A stretch of 64,000 nt of DNA from Moringa oleifera (GCA_021397835.1 JAJFZO010000344.1:4774001-4838000), one strand, 5' to 3'. Shown: positions 1 to 14,105, counted from the stretch's first letter. Program-made: numbers and translations. Notes: a model not told the origin generated them from the sequence alone.

Positions 1-720
1 TTCATAGAACCTTTACTCAAATAATTATTAAGTTTTTTTGTTGTTATTATTTAATAATATTATATTATTAATATATAATTATATAAATTTATAAAAAAAT
101 ATGTATTTAAATAAAATAAAGTAAATTCAATTTAGGATAAAAAATTCATAAAATCTTGATATTTACTCTATATTATCAATTAAACCTTTATATTTAAAAA
201 ATTATAAATTAAATTTTTATCTATTCATTTAGTATAAAATAAACTTTATCAAAAATTTAAAAATAAGAGTATTCAAACTAAAAATATTACACAATCAATT
301 TTGACTTTATTTTTATAAATATAAAAAAAAATTTAAGCTACCATTTTAAAAAGTTTTATAAATTTTTAAATAAATATATTATTTTTAAAATTTTTATTAT
401 AAATTTAAAATATATATTTTTAAAATTTAAAAAATTATAAAATTTTTTATGATGGTAATTTAAATATTTTTTAAATTTTTAAAAATTTTTAAGTGAAAAT
501 TTATTGTATAAAATTTTTAATTTAAATACTTTAATTTTTATTTTTAATAAAATTTAATTTAAATCAATTAACGAATAAACATTAAATTTATTTTTTAAAT
601 ATAAAATTTTATTGGTAATATAAAATAAATAAATATAATAATTTTACGAAATATTTATTTTTTATTTTATTTAAAAATAAATAATTTAACAAAAATAAAA
701 AAATAAAACAGATAAACACA
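1..720. other. AT-rich intergenic spacer
   Basis: No gene is seen. The stretch is almost entirely A and T, with long runs of TTTAAA-type sequence. The part from about 430 to 600 resembles diverged copies near 18.7, 57.5 and 59.2 kb in the same orientation, so it probably belongs to a dispersed AT-rich repeat family. Composition changes sharply at about 720, where the promoter and leader of the RNA-binding protein gene begin. Confidence 0.7.
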
Positions 721-812
721 AATTTGGTCCGATCCAGCACTTACGACTCTCCTTTTGAGCCTGCGGACTCCACTACATAAGCCTCATTTGGAGCCGTAAG
801 CTGTCGATTCTT

Positions 813-868
813 AAACCCTAAGAGAAGCAAGAAAGGTACTCCTCAAAGGCAGGTTTCCTTAAACCCTA
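813..868 (+). promoter_or_regulatory. Two telo-box motifs (AAACCCTA) upstream of the RNA-binding protein gene
   Basis: AAACCCTA occurs at 813-820 and again at 861-868, each followed by AGAG. Telo-boxes are known from promoters of plant ribosomal-protein and other growth-linked genes. They lie in the proximal promoter or leader, about 900 bases before the start codon, with a leader intron between. The role is inferred from motif and position. Confidence 0.55.
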
Positions 869-1754
869 AGAGCTAAATAAGGTGTCGATTCTGCGTGCTA
901 CCGCTTCTTGCTTTCATTTGTTTTTGTATTCTTTCTTTCTCTCTACAGATTATCTCGCCGATAGTCTCTTGTAGGGTTCCAGTTGGTTAGCTTTGGATTA
1001 TATGTTGTAGATATATCTTAACTTTTGACATGTTAGTGTCTGTTGTCTCTCCCTTTTCTCCCCCTGTATTGGTGTGTGCGTAAGCATCTTCTTGGAATCA
1101 TTTCCCCGTTATCATTTTTTGTGTTTTGTCCTTGTGATCTACGTTAGTGGTATTTTGAACCAGGTGTATGTGGTTTCTGTTATTTTGATTAGGCCTTCTG
1201 TTTTCGGGGGGTCTGTACTGCAATAGATCTTAGGTTCTGTTTTCCCTTCAACGGAACTGAAGTAAGCAAATAGAAGGTAGGACCTGATGGATTTTTTATT
1301 TCCCCATACTTTTCCTGCAGAACCAAATAGGGCTCTTGCACCTTTTTCTACTACAAGGATGTAGACAGTGATTGTATCTTAATGTTTTATTGGTATTTAA
1401 AAAAAAAAAAACCTTTATTTTCCCTATTTATGTCTAAAAATTATTAGATTGAGAACATGGAGTTTTATTTGGCCACTAATGTAATTATATACGGTTTTTA
1501 ATTTGAAGCTTGGTGGTTCTGCTTTGTTTATGGCTTCAATTAAATTGAATCTGCTTATGATGAACAAACACTTCTTTTTCTCGAGAAAGTGATTTATTGG
1601 ATTTGAAGCCTCATGTTGGCATGGTATTTAATGTATAGTTAAGTTTCTAAATTATAAGTTCAATTTTGAACTGATATCAGTTATTAGATTTGTAGAATGT
1701 GCAATTTTATTTGATTGGGATGTCCTTCATTTGTTTTGTTTCAGGTCACAGAGG

Positions 1755-4117
1755 ATGGCTTTCTTTAGTAAAGTTGGGAACATACTTAGGCAGACTGCTA
1801 ACAAGCACATACATGCTGATCTCTCTGCATCCAGGCCGTCTATCTATCAAGCAATAAGATGCATGTCATCATCAAAACTGTTTGTTGGAGGTGCATCTAC
1901 ATTTTCTTTTGATCTGCCATTTGGGATTTTTTTTCCCCTCTCTTTTGCTTTCTGTTAAGGTTACATTGTTTTATGGCAGGTATTTCATATAGCACGGATG
2001 AGCAGAGCCTGAGTGAAGCTTTTAGTAAATATGGTCAAGTCCTTGAAGGTATCTAGTTGGATTAGTCATTTTTCTATTTGACAAAAAAAAAAATCTTTAG
2101 GCTTATTCCATATGCCTAGTAAATTAAAATACAAAGACTTCCAACATTTTTCCTCCCACTTGAAATGTATCTAATCCCTTTGGGTGCCGACTATATTTAA
2201 CATAAATATATAGTACTTCACTTATAAAGTTTTAATGTTATTAGTGATTTGCAAGTTGTGTTAATGTGTGGGACATATCTGCATGTGTGGGTGTAAGTGG
2301 TGAGTGTTTTCATGGTTAGAGTTGGGTAAATTGATGCTGATTAACTTGGTATTTCTTATAGCAAGAGTTATTGTGGATCGTGAGACTGGTAGATCTAGAG
2401 GATTTGGCTTTGTTACATATAGTTCCAGCGAGGAGGCTTCTAGTGCCATTCAGGCTTTAGATGGACAGGTAATGTTATTGATACAATGCTTATTGTATGT
2501 ATTCACGTGTAAAGAGCATTTTGGAAATATATGCAACTTTTGCTGATATTACAATTATACATGAAGTGATGGTGTTTCCTTGTATGTGTTTGCTTATCAT
2601 AAGAAACACTGGGTGATTCAAACTTCATAAGAAATAAACAAAAATTTCGAATAAAATAAAAAATCATTTTTTTAATTATCATTTGCTAAACATCAATGTG
2701 TGTTACCTTTTTTCTTCTGGAAAAATGGTTACAGAACTTTAATTCAATCCCATATGGAGGTCAAATGAGCTGTATTTTGAATTCAAGCATTTGTTTTAGT
2801 TTGAAATTGATTTTTTTTTCCAAAGTAAATGCTTGCTGGGTGAGAATGTAGCTTAAACAATGTTTAAATTGGTTAGGAGAACTTTTGGATCCGTGCAGTG
2901 TTCGATATGAGTGAACTGCCTATTCAGAATTCTTTGAATGGTTCTAGGTTGTGACATTTTCTTATTGATAAGGTCAATTGGTGGGTTTTGGATTTGTGTG
3001 AATTTTTTTTTCTTTCTTTCAGATCTTTATGTTGTTCTGATGAAAGTCAGGCATTTCTATTTTCCTGAGAATTGAAGGTTTTTACCTATTTTAAATTCAA
3101 TTTCTACAATGCTTTAACCCTCGTTACTGTTTGTAAGACATTCCATTGGTACTACTAATTTTCTTTGACTTTGTGAATCAAAATTAATTGATATTAAGGA
3201 ATGAAGAGAAAATCCTTTGAAAGTTAGGAATAAACGTTAAAATCCTAAGCCCTTAAAGATCTCATTTGAAGCTTGAGATCATGCTTTTACCCGTGTAATA
3301 GAACTGCTGTATAAAAAATATGTAATGATGTAAGCTTTTCATTACTCTTCATGCCAAGCTCCATTGTAACATCATATCAGATGAAAATATGCAGAAAGTT
3401 TCAGAACCTACCTGCAACTTTCTTTTTGGATTTGTGTTTTGGGATTCAAACTTTGATGGAACAGTAATTCTGGAAATATGTTTATTGAATGTCTTGAATT
3501 ATTGATTACTTATTTTTAATATTTTCTTCCAGGATCTTCATGGCCGTCGAGTAAGGGTGAATTATGCGAATGATAGAGCTCGTGGTGGAGGGGGCTTTGG
3601 TGGAGGTTATGGCTCTGGCGGTGGAGGTTATGGTGGAAATTATGGCACTGGTGGTGGTTACAGTGCTCCTGGTGGAAACTACGGAGGTAATGCTCCATAT
3701 GGTGGTAGTGATAACTATGGCAGTGGAGGAAATTATGGTAGTGGCTATTCTGGTGACAGTTTTGGCACGGGTGTTGGTGGCTATGATGGAGGTAACCAAG
3801 CGGCCGGTAACACTTATGGTAGTGGTGCTAACTATGCTGGTGGAAACACTTATGGCAGTGATAACTATGCTAGCAGCGGTACTGGTGGTGGAAATGATGG
3901 AGGCGCTGGCTTGGCATATGGTAGCGGCAATCAATTTGGTGGCAGCAATCAGTTTGGAGGCGATCAATTTGGTGGCAGCAATCAGTTTGGAGGTGATCAA
4001 TTTGGTGGCACTGAGAGCAGCAACATGGACGATGCCAATGGAGATTTCAATCAGGATGAGTCTGTAGATGGAAATTGGAGAGATGGTGATGATACTGATG
4101 TTGCGAAAAGGGCCTGA
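1755..4117 (+). CDS. GR-RBP3: Glycine-rich RNA-binding protein, mitochondrial type (GR-RBP3/5)
   Basis: Four coding exons, 1755-1890, 1980-2048, 2362-2468 and 3533-4117, join in frame to 298 residues. A leader intron ends at 1744, eleven bases before the ATG. Residues 1-40 look like a mitochondrial presequence: MAFFSKVG start, Arg and Ser, no acidic cluster before Asp22. One RRM follows (about 41-118) with RNP2 LFVGGI and RNP1 RGFGFVTY. The rest is a Gly, Tyr, Asn and Ser-rich low-complexity tail with repeated NQFGG units, ending in an acidic stretch and DVAKRA. That end and the [10 protein letters not shown] block match Arabidopsis GR-RBP3 and GR-RBP5 as remembered. Relatives bind RNA in mitochondria, assist C-to-U editing and respond to cold. 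Two telo-boxes lie upstream. Which Arabidopsis paralogue is closest is uncertain, since the window gene may be co-orthologous to both. Confidence 0.93.
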
Positions 4118-5114
4118 AAGAATGCTTATCAATTGCAATGAAAAGGACTTGCCTTCACCGGTTACTACAAGCAGATTGTCTGTGTTGTGTTTTTAGCAGT
4201 ACTGTTCCATTCCCTGTTTCTCTGAAACTCTCTGAAACTGTTTACATTTATGCTGAACTTTGGCTCTGGTTCCAGTAGAAAAACTGCTAGCAATTTCAAA
4301 ATAATTGTAATTCATGATTACTCTTAGATGGTTCATCTTTCTGGTTATATTGTTAGTATTATTTTGGTAATATGAGAATACCCCATCTTTTTAAATACTA
4401 TATGTAACAGCCTCTGGAACTGGAGATGTTCTTTGTTGATGGAAACAGAATCTTGTTGCGCTAATTTTTTAGATCTTTATGATGTTAAATTGGTCATGAG
4501 TTACTTTCTAGGTGTTGGAGGAGGATATACCATTAACCTTGGGCAGTGGAATCATGACAAGGGCAAAGAGTTTATGCTGAGCCATTGTGTTTCTCCTTTT
4601 TTTGTGAGGAGTAGTGCAAGTCAGCTCCTTGGCTTTACGTCACGATAGGCAGAAATATGAGGTCGTTGGGATGGAAGGACATTCCAATCTTACCAAATTT
4701 ATTATTTGTTAATTTCTGCTTGATGATTTTATCTTTGTAGATTAACAAACAAAGGAGAAAAAAAAACAAAGAGGCATTTGTGATGAGATGGAGAGCCTCT
4801 GGCTGTTTCCATCTTATTTACAAGAGTTCGACCAGAAGGATAGCTGGAAGGCCTAGCACCAGTAGCAGTTACAACTCAAGAGGCTAGATGACAACAGAGA
4901 TAACAGACAACTCAGCTCAAACTATCTTTCCAGTGCAAGTATTAATATCAGTTCATGTGCTCTGGTTCCACCATTTTCAGGGTATAGTTTTCAGTTTTGT
5001 CTGGGAGCGTCAATAGTAAAATCAACAAAAGAAACAAGGGTACTGCTACTGTTATAAATATAACCCATATGTAATCTGTACACTGCAAAACTTTCTTTCT
5101 GTGTTGTTCCAATG

Positions 5115-8100
5115 CTAATTTTCATTTACTGAATAAAACACTTTCTGTGCATTCAGCACAACAGGAGAACCTTTCTTAGTTTTCTCCACAATCTGCTTTA
5201 TCAATCGCTTTTCCATCTCATCATTAGAATCACTGCTTTCGTCCTCACTTACTCCAACATCTAGTAGTTCCTGAACCCTTGATGACTCCATACCTTGCTG
5301 ATTATAGAAGAAATTCTCCGATATTTCCTCTTTATAATCCATCAGATGCGATAATGAACCATTTGTGAAATTGTTTTGACTCCTTGACACGTTTTTGCCA
5401 AGGAAATGATATCCCTCTTTGTAGTTATTCTCATACACCTTTGTTGGGGAATCTTCTTCAGACTCATTTATCTTCATCAGTTCTTCATAAGCCTCGCTGT
5501 ATGCATCTAGGGCTTCCCCTGATAAATTCATAACCAGAGGTTCACCGATGGAATTGCAATCATTTCCAGCAATAGGAGTTTCCTGTTCCAGGACATATTC
5601 ATCGTTCCTAGAGAATTTTGTCCACGAATTCTTGTGCTCTGTTTCCATTAACCGCACCTTCCTCTGGCTATCTAGAAGGGCTGTTTCAAGCTCCTTCACA
5701 CGTTCTTCAAGTCTAGATTGAATAACTTCATGCAGACGCAAGCTTAACTCACGTGGTGAAACTGCATAATTTCCAGAGTGAGGCGTGCAGGTATCACTTC
5801 CACCATGATTGGACTCAGATTGAGCAGCATTCTCATCAATCTTGTCAGCTCTCAGTTCACCTTGGGCAAAATCTGCTACATATTCTGGTTCAATCTTCAC
5901 AGACTCTAAGCTCCATCAGTATTTGCAGAACAACAAGCTCAATGAAAATGAACGGCAAGAAACTATTTTCTATACAACAATATAGAAGTCAGAAAAAGTA
6001 GAGGTTCTCCCGTGACTAACAATGGAAGGTTTCTGATCTTTTCTCTACCTCATGTTTTGCTTAGCCTTACCAATGACAACATCTATTGTCTCACACTTCT
6101 TATACAACAACTTTTTTTTTTTTTTATTAAATATCCATAGTATTCACCAAATTCTTTCCTCTATTCTACCGTGATAAATTAACCAAAGTTCATGCCCAAG
6201 GACTAGTCCATGGGACCCTAAACTTAATGATTACGAACAAACTTAGTGAACAAAAGGAGATCCGAACCCTAAATTTGACCAACAAGTTGACTTGTTTATC
6301 AATGGACTAAACCCGTCACGGTTTACTTCTCATGTGACATTCTCATTATAGCAATTTCTCCCTTTTTCCATTTCTTAGAAAAGTTAGCAATAATGGAAAA
6401 AACCTCCGTGACGGTCAAATTCATTGATAAAACAATAGCAAAAGGTTCCCTCAGAAGTCAAGGTACTGAAGGGTTTTCACCATTTTTTAACTATTATAAA
6501 AAGACATGCAACATGGAAGGAACGGCCATTGCAAACATCTTAGAAAGTGAACAATCCTGAGGTAAATAATCTAAATGATCTCCTCAATAATCATAATGCA
6601 CATGAAACTTTTTTCCCTGCACTTTTTTGTTTTTCCTGTGTTCTGAAAGAGTGAAGAAGAAAAACAAGGATGAAAATAACTGGTGCATTGATTAATCATA
6701 AACATTTCCTGAGGGTATTAAAATTCCCATTTGCTACTTTTTATCCACTAAAGTCAACAGTTTCCAAAGAAGATAATTGGATTCTTGGTCCTCATTGGGC
6801 AGATTTAAAAATTTGAACTGTTTGCTTGTGCAACCTTGCCGCCAAGCAGAAATGTGCCATTACCTGCCTATTGACTTCTCCCTGGCCAGAAACACATGAT
6901 TTTGACTTTCACATTCACCTCATTTTCTTGGTTGGTCTAATTTCCCCAGCAAACCATAAATATTGTTAGGAAAAGCTTCCAACATCTAGCAATAGGGTCA
7001 TGACACAGAACAGAGTGAGTCATGCCACCTGCAATCCCTAGGTTATGAAACATCGTCTAGGGAAAACAAAAGAGCCAATGGGCAAACAACTTACCCTGTA
7101 TTAATAGATGTGCCTAGTCATTTATAGTATTCTTATAACACGGAAAACATATACATAAGCCTGACAGCACATATTATGCCCTAGAAAGTTAAATCCACTA
7201 GATGACTCAGTTAATGACTGCTTCATTGAGCCTCATCAGTACAGTTAAGGAGCACCAGCATACTTGTTCAAGTGTCAATTGATGCCTAGCATGTTAACCC
7301 ACCAAAACTCAGCTCCTCGATCACCACATTGACACTGTGGTCAAAATGTTATGTTCTAACTATGTATTGTGTGTCTATACTCAACAAAGCAAAAAACACA
7401 AACCATAAGATTTGATTGAAATTTGAATTTCTATATGAAGAACTCATCGGAATAAGTGGATCAGGTTGCATGTTTAACAAACATTATCAGGCAAACATAT
7501 AACAACTAGCAGTGACTGAATGAGTCAGTAAAAAGCTTACCTCAATAACATCAGACAATCTTCTGTCCAAGCTAGATGCATTCACGTTGAGTCCCAATCT
7601 CTCAAGTTCAGCTTCAAGCTCTGCTTCAATTTTACTCATAGAGTCTGAAGTCTCCCCAGCCTTTTCATCGCATGACTCGTTACCGTCATAGTTTCTTGAA
7701 TTATCCAAATTCCGTTGAGGGGATAATGGACTTGGCGCCCTTTCCTTATGGGAAAAGTTATATGCATCTTGCAAGCCATAATTCTCATTAGTTAGCTCCT
7801 TTACTGTTAGTGAATCTTTCATATCAAGTTCCTCCTGCAGATCTTGCACCAAGTTGTCCGTTTGCTTTAGCAGTTCTTTCAATTTGTCTACTTCCTTTCT
7901 ATTTGCTATGAAAGAAGATATTATCCCAATAGAAATCCCAAGAGAAAAGAGAACCGTTGCATCATGTAAACCTGATGAATGTAAAAGCGTTAGGGCCGTA
8001 ACCTTTTGCAATTAAACAAAGACCATAAAATTCAAGATCTAAATGATGATGAATATATGATGCTGAAAACAACACAAACACTAATAGCTGCTCGTTAACA

Positions 8101-9692
8101 CAAGGCACCAGTAAAACAGTCAGCATGCTGTTTTGTGCTTGTCAAATACAGAGGTAGGACTGTACAATAAGAATCCTGTTCTAAATAATTTATTATGACG
8201 TGAAAAGCTGAAAGTACATCAATCCTTGACGTACAAGAAACTAAGATGCGCTTTTCACAGACTCAAGTCCTCTGATTTCATTAACAATGACCATTTGCCC
8301 AGAGGCTTTTCATCTAAGACAGAAATAATCAATACTAGCATTACGCTGTGCATATATTGTCATTTACAAGGTTAAGACAACATACCAAGAAATGGAAAAT
8401 TCGAAGACCTTTTGTAACTAGATGAGGTTCAAGTATTTGATATAACAGGTTTCCTTTCCTATTCTTTATTTTTCTTGGGAAGTGATGGAACATAACTGAA
8501 TGCAACTACATTGTTTTTTCTCCTTCTGAGGGTAAAAAATTACTTTTAGATTCTTCTCAGCTTTCAATATATGACATATGTAATGAAAACCAAAAAGAAG
8601 TGCATCAAATATAGCTTTCAATTTCGGGACAAGGTAAAGTTACATGGCTTCCTAACTAAACAGATGGTTAATTAAAGAAAAATTGCAAAAAAAACTAAAA
8701 ACTAAAAACTAAAAAAAAGGATAATCCAACTCTTAAATAAGAATAAACTCCTCTAGTTAAATAAAAATAGCATTTGGAAGATAAGGTAACATTTATCATA
8801 AGAGAACTGTACCACCTTGCAAATGAAAGAGTTTTCCACTGACCATTTTGCGGAAATTGCTGTTTCCTCCACCATGTCCCTTTCCTGTTCTAGATTTTAT
8901 TTTCTTAGGGAGACCGAAAGAGACAATTTTTGGTAGTGGTGGCACTCCAAATCCATATTCGTTCTTCTTAGAACACACTTCCTTATGCAGCTTATGATCC
9001 TCAGTTACCATCTGCAGATTGAAAGAATCACCACTCAATTTACTTATTACTTGCCTTCCATTAGTTACAAGCAATGGCCTCGTAGTTGGTGTGGATGGCG
9101 ATGGAAGGGAACTAAGTACATATTCTTCAGTCTTGATGTGTTCTTTATACATCTGAGCCATGAGGCAACTTTCTAAGGAATTTAGAGGTTTAATGAGACG
9201 CCTATATGGGAGTTGACTCCTGATTGAGCTTCTGTTCCTTACAGACTCATGAAAAGGATTCATTTCTGTTTGACCTATAGGAAGGCCGGCATAATTATCA
9301 CAAACATCACCAGTCCAATTTCTCTCCTCATTTTCTTGTAGGTTTTCATCTGCTGAGAATCCAGCTTGTAAACTAGATAGAGAAAGTGGACCAGAAATAC
9401 TGTAATTTCCCCAGCTTCCCCCATCAGCAGAGGTTGCTTCTATTGCCAAAGCACCATCTGGTAGATCAATATCTGAAGTTTTCCCATCTGATTTCTTCCT
9501 TCCAAGTGCAGAGAAATCTTCAGTCAGTTTCTTTCCTCGTGCCAATCCACCTAAAGGACAGCTTGGAGATTCAGACTTCCCGTATTTGAAATCCACAGAA
9601 GACGACTCCGATAAGTTATAGTTTGAAGGGTTCTGCCAGCACTTAGATAGATATCCAGTAGCTGCTGCTGCTACAAGAACCCACAAATCCAT
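5115..9692 (-). CDS. Plant-specific coiled-coil protein, POLAR-like / At5g61040-like
   Basis: Three coding exons on the minus strand, 9692-8816, 7971-7541 and 5903-5115, join in frame to 698 residues. The 8816/7971 junction is secure, giving LQGLHDATVLFSLG across it. The 7541/5903 junction spans a 1.6 kb intron and another small exon cannot be excluded. The N-terminus, MDLWVLVAAAATGYL, is hydrophobic and may insert in or touch a membrane. A second hydrophobic stretch (FSLGISIGIISSFI) is followed by a coiled coil rich in Lys, Glu and Leu. Later come ELEAELERLG and a second coiled coil around LHEVIQSRLEERVKELE. These blocks recall the POLAR family, which marks cell polarity in the stomatal lineage, but I cannot assign function. 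A similar gene lies between GR-RBP3 and HDA5 in Arabidopsis as I remember it. A non-coding first exon probably lies near 10.45-10.55 kb. Confidence 0.8.
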
Positions 9693-10623
9693 TTCTCTTC
9701 TCCTTTCTCATCCAAGTTCCACAGCATAGAATATCCCCTTTGTTCCAACTCTCACCACCATAAACCTCAAGGACACTATTTCCATGAATTCAAAATTGAA
9801 GAGAAGGACAACTTAACATAAGAGTAAAAAATTCTTTGGCACTTCTGATCAAACAACAAGAAACAGAAACTACGCTCCCACTTTTAAGAACTCAGCACCC
9901 AATGCTCTGAAAATAAATGAACAATTTCCAAACTGAGTAGCCAAAATTCCTAAAAATTTATGTAGCAGTTGCAGACGGAATACCCCAAATCCAGAAACAA
10001 TGATTAGTGAAGAACTAAAGACAACGAGCAAATGGCCACATTCATAAAACAAACCAATGCCACTTTCCTCAGTATATCTAACTTGTAAATTAACAACAAA
10101 TACACGTTGGTGAACAAAAATCAGAAATCTGAACTCTACCAAATAGAAAGCTGCGCATCCATTACCAAACCAATTCACGAAGAAGACCTCATTGCCTGAA
10201 GAACTCACTGATATATCTTAAACAGCAAGAACCCAGAATCCTACTTCCTGCCTAAGATATCAAAAACTCTAAGCTTTACCAATCCCAGGACAGCCTTATC
10301 AATGCAAAACCCATTAATGAAAAGGACCCACTTCACCGAAAAGAAGTGGATGAGCTGTGAAGAAGAAAGAGGAACAAGATTAAAAAAAAAAAAACAACCT
10401 TTCTGGCTTTTAATTTAGGGAATCAAAAGAGCTTACTTTTAAGAATCTAGGAGTTATGGAGCAGAATCTAACAGACTCAACTCTCGAAGACGATGTTGTT
10501 GCTGCCGTTAAACCTACCAGATTGGATTCCCTGGAAAGAAGAGGACCCGTTGGTCCCTTATCTACATAAAATACCTAGGCAGGTTACTACAAACATACAC
10601 GATGTTATGTGAATAACAAACCC

Positions 10624-10631
<8 letters not shown>

Positions 10632-10654
<23 letters not shown>

Positions 10655-10655
10655 T
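10632..10655. repeat. (AT)n microsatellite
   Basis: About twelve AT dinucleotides following an A run, upstream of the coiled-coil gene promoter. A likely length-variable marker with no visible function. Confidence 0.9.
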
Positions 10656-11750
10656 CATAAAGTATACAAAATTTCCCGGCTCTTTGTTGAATATTAAATA
10701 AATAATAAATTTGACCTAATTTTCCCTTTCCAAAGTTTTCCAAAAAAGGAAAAACGGAAAAAGAAATTCCACTTACCAAAACACCAAAGACCAGACGCTG
10801 GTGGGTGGCCCATAGTTTTTAATAATTAAAAAAATAACCAACTAATAAAACATAACATTTATATTTTAATAAATATTATTTAAATTTTTAAAAAATAATT
10901 TCTTTCAATAAAATCAATTTTAAATTTTAAGATATATCTAAATAAAATTTGATTAATAAAAAATAATCAAATTAAATTTTGACTTAAATTATTGATATTT
11001 TTATGATTAAAATATTTTAAAAATAACTAAAAAATAAATATTATATATTATTTTGAGTCAAAATTAAATAATTTTTTATTTATGTTTATTTACCATGAAT
11101 TTTTTCAATTTTTAATAATAAAATTTTTTGGAAAATCAGCATTAATTAAAATTAATTTTTTTTGTGATGATAAATTTAATTTTTTATTTTTATAAAAAAA
11201 CTAAATATTTTAAATATTTAACTTTGGTAACTAATATAAATTGATAAATTAAAGTGATATATCAAGTGTTAAAGTTTTAGAAGAAAAAATATTTTTAAAA
11301 ATTTTAAATAATATTTATTTTATATTTGTACATAATATTTTCCCATTTTATATACTATAAAATCAAATTGAAAATAACAAAATATATTTTATTCAACATA
11401 AATAATATATGGTGGTGCAGTATCATCTATACCTCATAGATATGATTCAAACAAATAAATAAATAAATACTGGAAATATGATATAAAATTTCTGCCTAAT
11501 ATTTAAAATTAAAATAATTCATTTAAGAATATGAGACACTATTGACCAAATTGAATGGGAAATGTCTGGTGATGTCACAGCAATAACATGTGACCTTGAA
11601 AACAACTGCTGACTTTTCCATCAAAAGAGCTTTTTGAAATAATCGCCATGCCCAACAAGAAAAGGAGTGTTTGGCTGATGGGAAAGTGAGATTATAAAGG
11701 CCATCTGCCTTGATGTGCCACGTGGGATTTGATTAGGGTTATAATTTCTG

Positions 11751-11773
11751 TTGGGGGTTGGGGGTTGGGGGTT
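11751..11773 (+). repeat. G-rich minisatellite, three GGGGGTT units
   Basis: Three tracts of five G at 11753-11757, 11760-11764 and 11767-11771, separated by TT, with a further GGG about 15 bases upstream. Four G tracts within about 40 bases could allow a G-quadruplex. No gene is adjacent. Confidence 0.85.
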
Positions 11774-14105
11774 GTGATTTGTTGCCTTAATTGATGGTAA
11801 CTGGTAGTGTCTTTTGAGCTAATGTTCTTGGTGCCTAACATATAGATTTTCCTTGAAGCAAGAGATTTTTTTTTTTCTTTTTTTCTGGCAAAAGGTGGCA
11901 ATGCAATTTCCTAACCGATATTTTTTTTTTTTTAATCATTGTTACCAGATAAAGTGTAAGGTGAGCTTGATTAATATTTAAGATTGATTACATAAAGGTG
12001 ACATATATTTTATTTATAATTTTAAATTAAAATTTTAATATATATTTATTTAATATTTATATTTTTATTAAATTTTTAATATATAATGTTTATTAATATT
12101 AACTATTTTTATTGAATATTTCTTTAGAATATTATCAAAATAAATAAAAATTTTTATTAAATTCAATAAAAATGTGTAAAATATAAATATTTTTTAAATA
12201 TAAAAAATATTTTATTTATTTAATAATATTTTTAAAAATATTATAATAGTTATATAAGTAAAAATCACATTTATAATTTTATGTATGCTTAGACTATTAA
12301 TATTAATAAAATTTAATAAAAATAAAAATTTTAATTATAAATAATAATAATTAAAAAAAATTAAAAAAAAATCAACATAGATGAAATTCAGGATGTCCTA
12401 ATTTTTGTTTTCAAGATGAGAGGAGTCATAGCAAAATGTGAAACCTAAGTCTTAAATATGTATTTATTTATTCTTAGTTCAAAAGGTTTCTGTGTGGCAA
12501 AAAAACTTCATAGGTTGTGGAATAACTTTATTTATTTATTTATTTCAGTTTAGCTTTATATGTTATTATTGAGCTGTGTCAGTGACAGGCCACACGCTCT
12601 TTCGGCCAACAGACCAAAAGACTCAAATCAATAAATAGATGAGGTCATGTACAGAGTCCGTTGAGGTCCACTTGAAAATAGTGGGTCGCTTTGACAAGAA
12701 AAGAAGGAAGAAAGTAGCGAGTAGCAAAGCTGTAGCACAAAGTTGGACTTGAATTACATTATCATGTCAAATACTTTGGGAGGGACCTTTTTCTGTGGTC
12801 TCCCTTAAACCCTTTAATCATGAGCTTAGTACTATGTCAATGTCTGCATTAAATGAAACGGAACCTGCTTCACCAAATTCAACCTCATCAATGCTCAAAT
12901 AACAGAGCTTAGCCGATCTCAAACTCTATACACTAAATTTAATATTAATTTGATGTTAAATTTTTTTTTTTTAAATATTTCAACATCAAATTTTTTTATT
13001 TTCAATTCATTTATACTAAATTAGTGTTATAATATTATTTTAATAATATAAATAATAATTATTAATAAAAATATTTATAAATATTAATTGATTTATAAAT
13101 ATTTTTTAAATAATTAATATAATTTAAATTTTTAATTTATATTTATATTTTTTGAGAAAATTAATATTATATAATAAATTATAATTTTTAGTAATTTTAA
13201 AATTAATAATTTATCAATTAAATTTCATAAAATATTTTTACAGTAATTTTAACTTAATTATTTTTATGAGTTACTTATATTTTTATAATAATATATAATT
13301 TTTTGATATAGTAGTTTTATATATATGATTCAAATCGATATTAAAATTTTATTACGTAATTGATACAAGACAAAATAAAATCACTAATATATTATAATAT
13401 TTTAAATAATATTGTAATTTCAGTTTAAGTTGTAATCCTTAATGTGTTGTTATATTTATTGTACTGTGTTATTAATTAAAAAATTTATTTTTATCATGTT
13501 CATGCAAAAATTTAAATTATATCGTAAATTATAAATTATTTTAAATTTTTATATATTTTTTAATAATAATTTTAATAATATATATAATTTTATTATTAAT
13601 TAAATAAATTATTATTTATAATAATTTAAATAAAACAAAATTATATATTGAACATTGATCTTATTTTAAAAATCTTGATGAGATATTCTTAATGGTATAA
13701 TTTTTTTAATAATATAATATATTTATTAAGTTATTGATCAAAAATATTTTTTATTCAAAATCTTTAAAAAAGTCATTTGTAAAAAAAAAAATCATTTTAA
13801 AATTACACCAATTTGGTGCAGCTCCAATGCACCCATTTTCTGTTCTACAAACAATTCTTGTATTTTTTCAATGCAAGTCCATTGGAATCAGTATTGAATA
13901 ATCCCTATTATTGATGCTTAAAACATGCATTTGAACTTTTTTATTCATCTTCTCATCAGAGTTTTCTACATTTCACAACTCAAAATCATACAGTTCATAG
14001 AAAACTGTTGCTAGAATGACTATACTATCATCTCAATTTAAGCAGCAATGTGGCCCAAGGGAAATTAGTTAATACAATATGGAAATAAGATTAGGAAAAT
14101 GCAAG

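Larger units (their letters stand above)
10560..14105. other. Intergenic spacer upstream of the coiled-coil gene, downstream of PSP
   Basis: About 3.5 kb with no supported gene. Most is AT-rich repeat-like sequence (10.83-11.55, 11.95-12.38 and 12.94-13.80 kb). Two islands of more balanced composition, about 11.53-11.90 and 12.39-12.93 kb, look like single-copy or old transposon sequence, but no reading frame in them resembles a protein. The 12.0-12.3 kb part shares an AT-rich core with 28.05-28.25 kb. Confidence 0.6.

Noticed and set aside
3506..4138. 210-codon Ile/Thr/Ser-rich reading frame on the minus strand
   Set aside because: It is the mirror of the Gly-rich exon of the RNA-binding protein. 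GGN codons give open antisense frames, and there are no motifs or splice partners.
4433..4648. 71-codon plus-strand frame downstream of the RNA-binding protein
   Set aside because: It lies in the likely 3' untranslated region, has no family resemblance and no promoter of its own.
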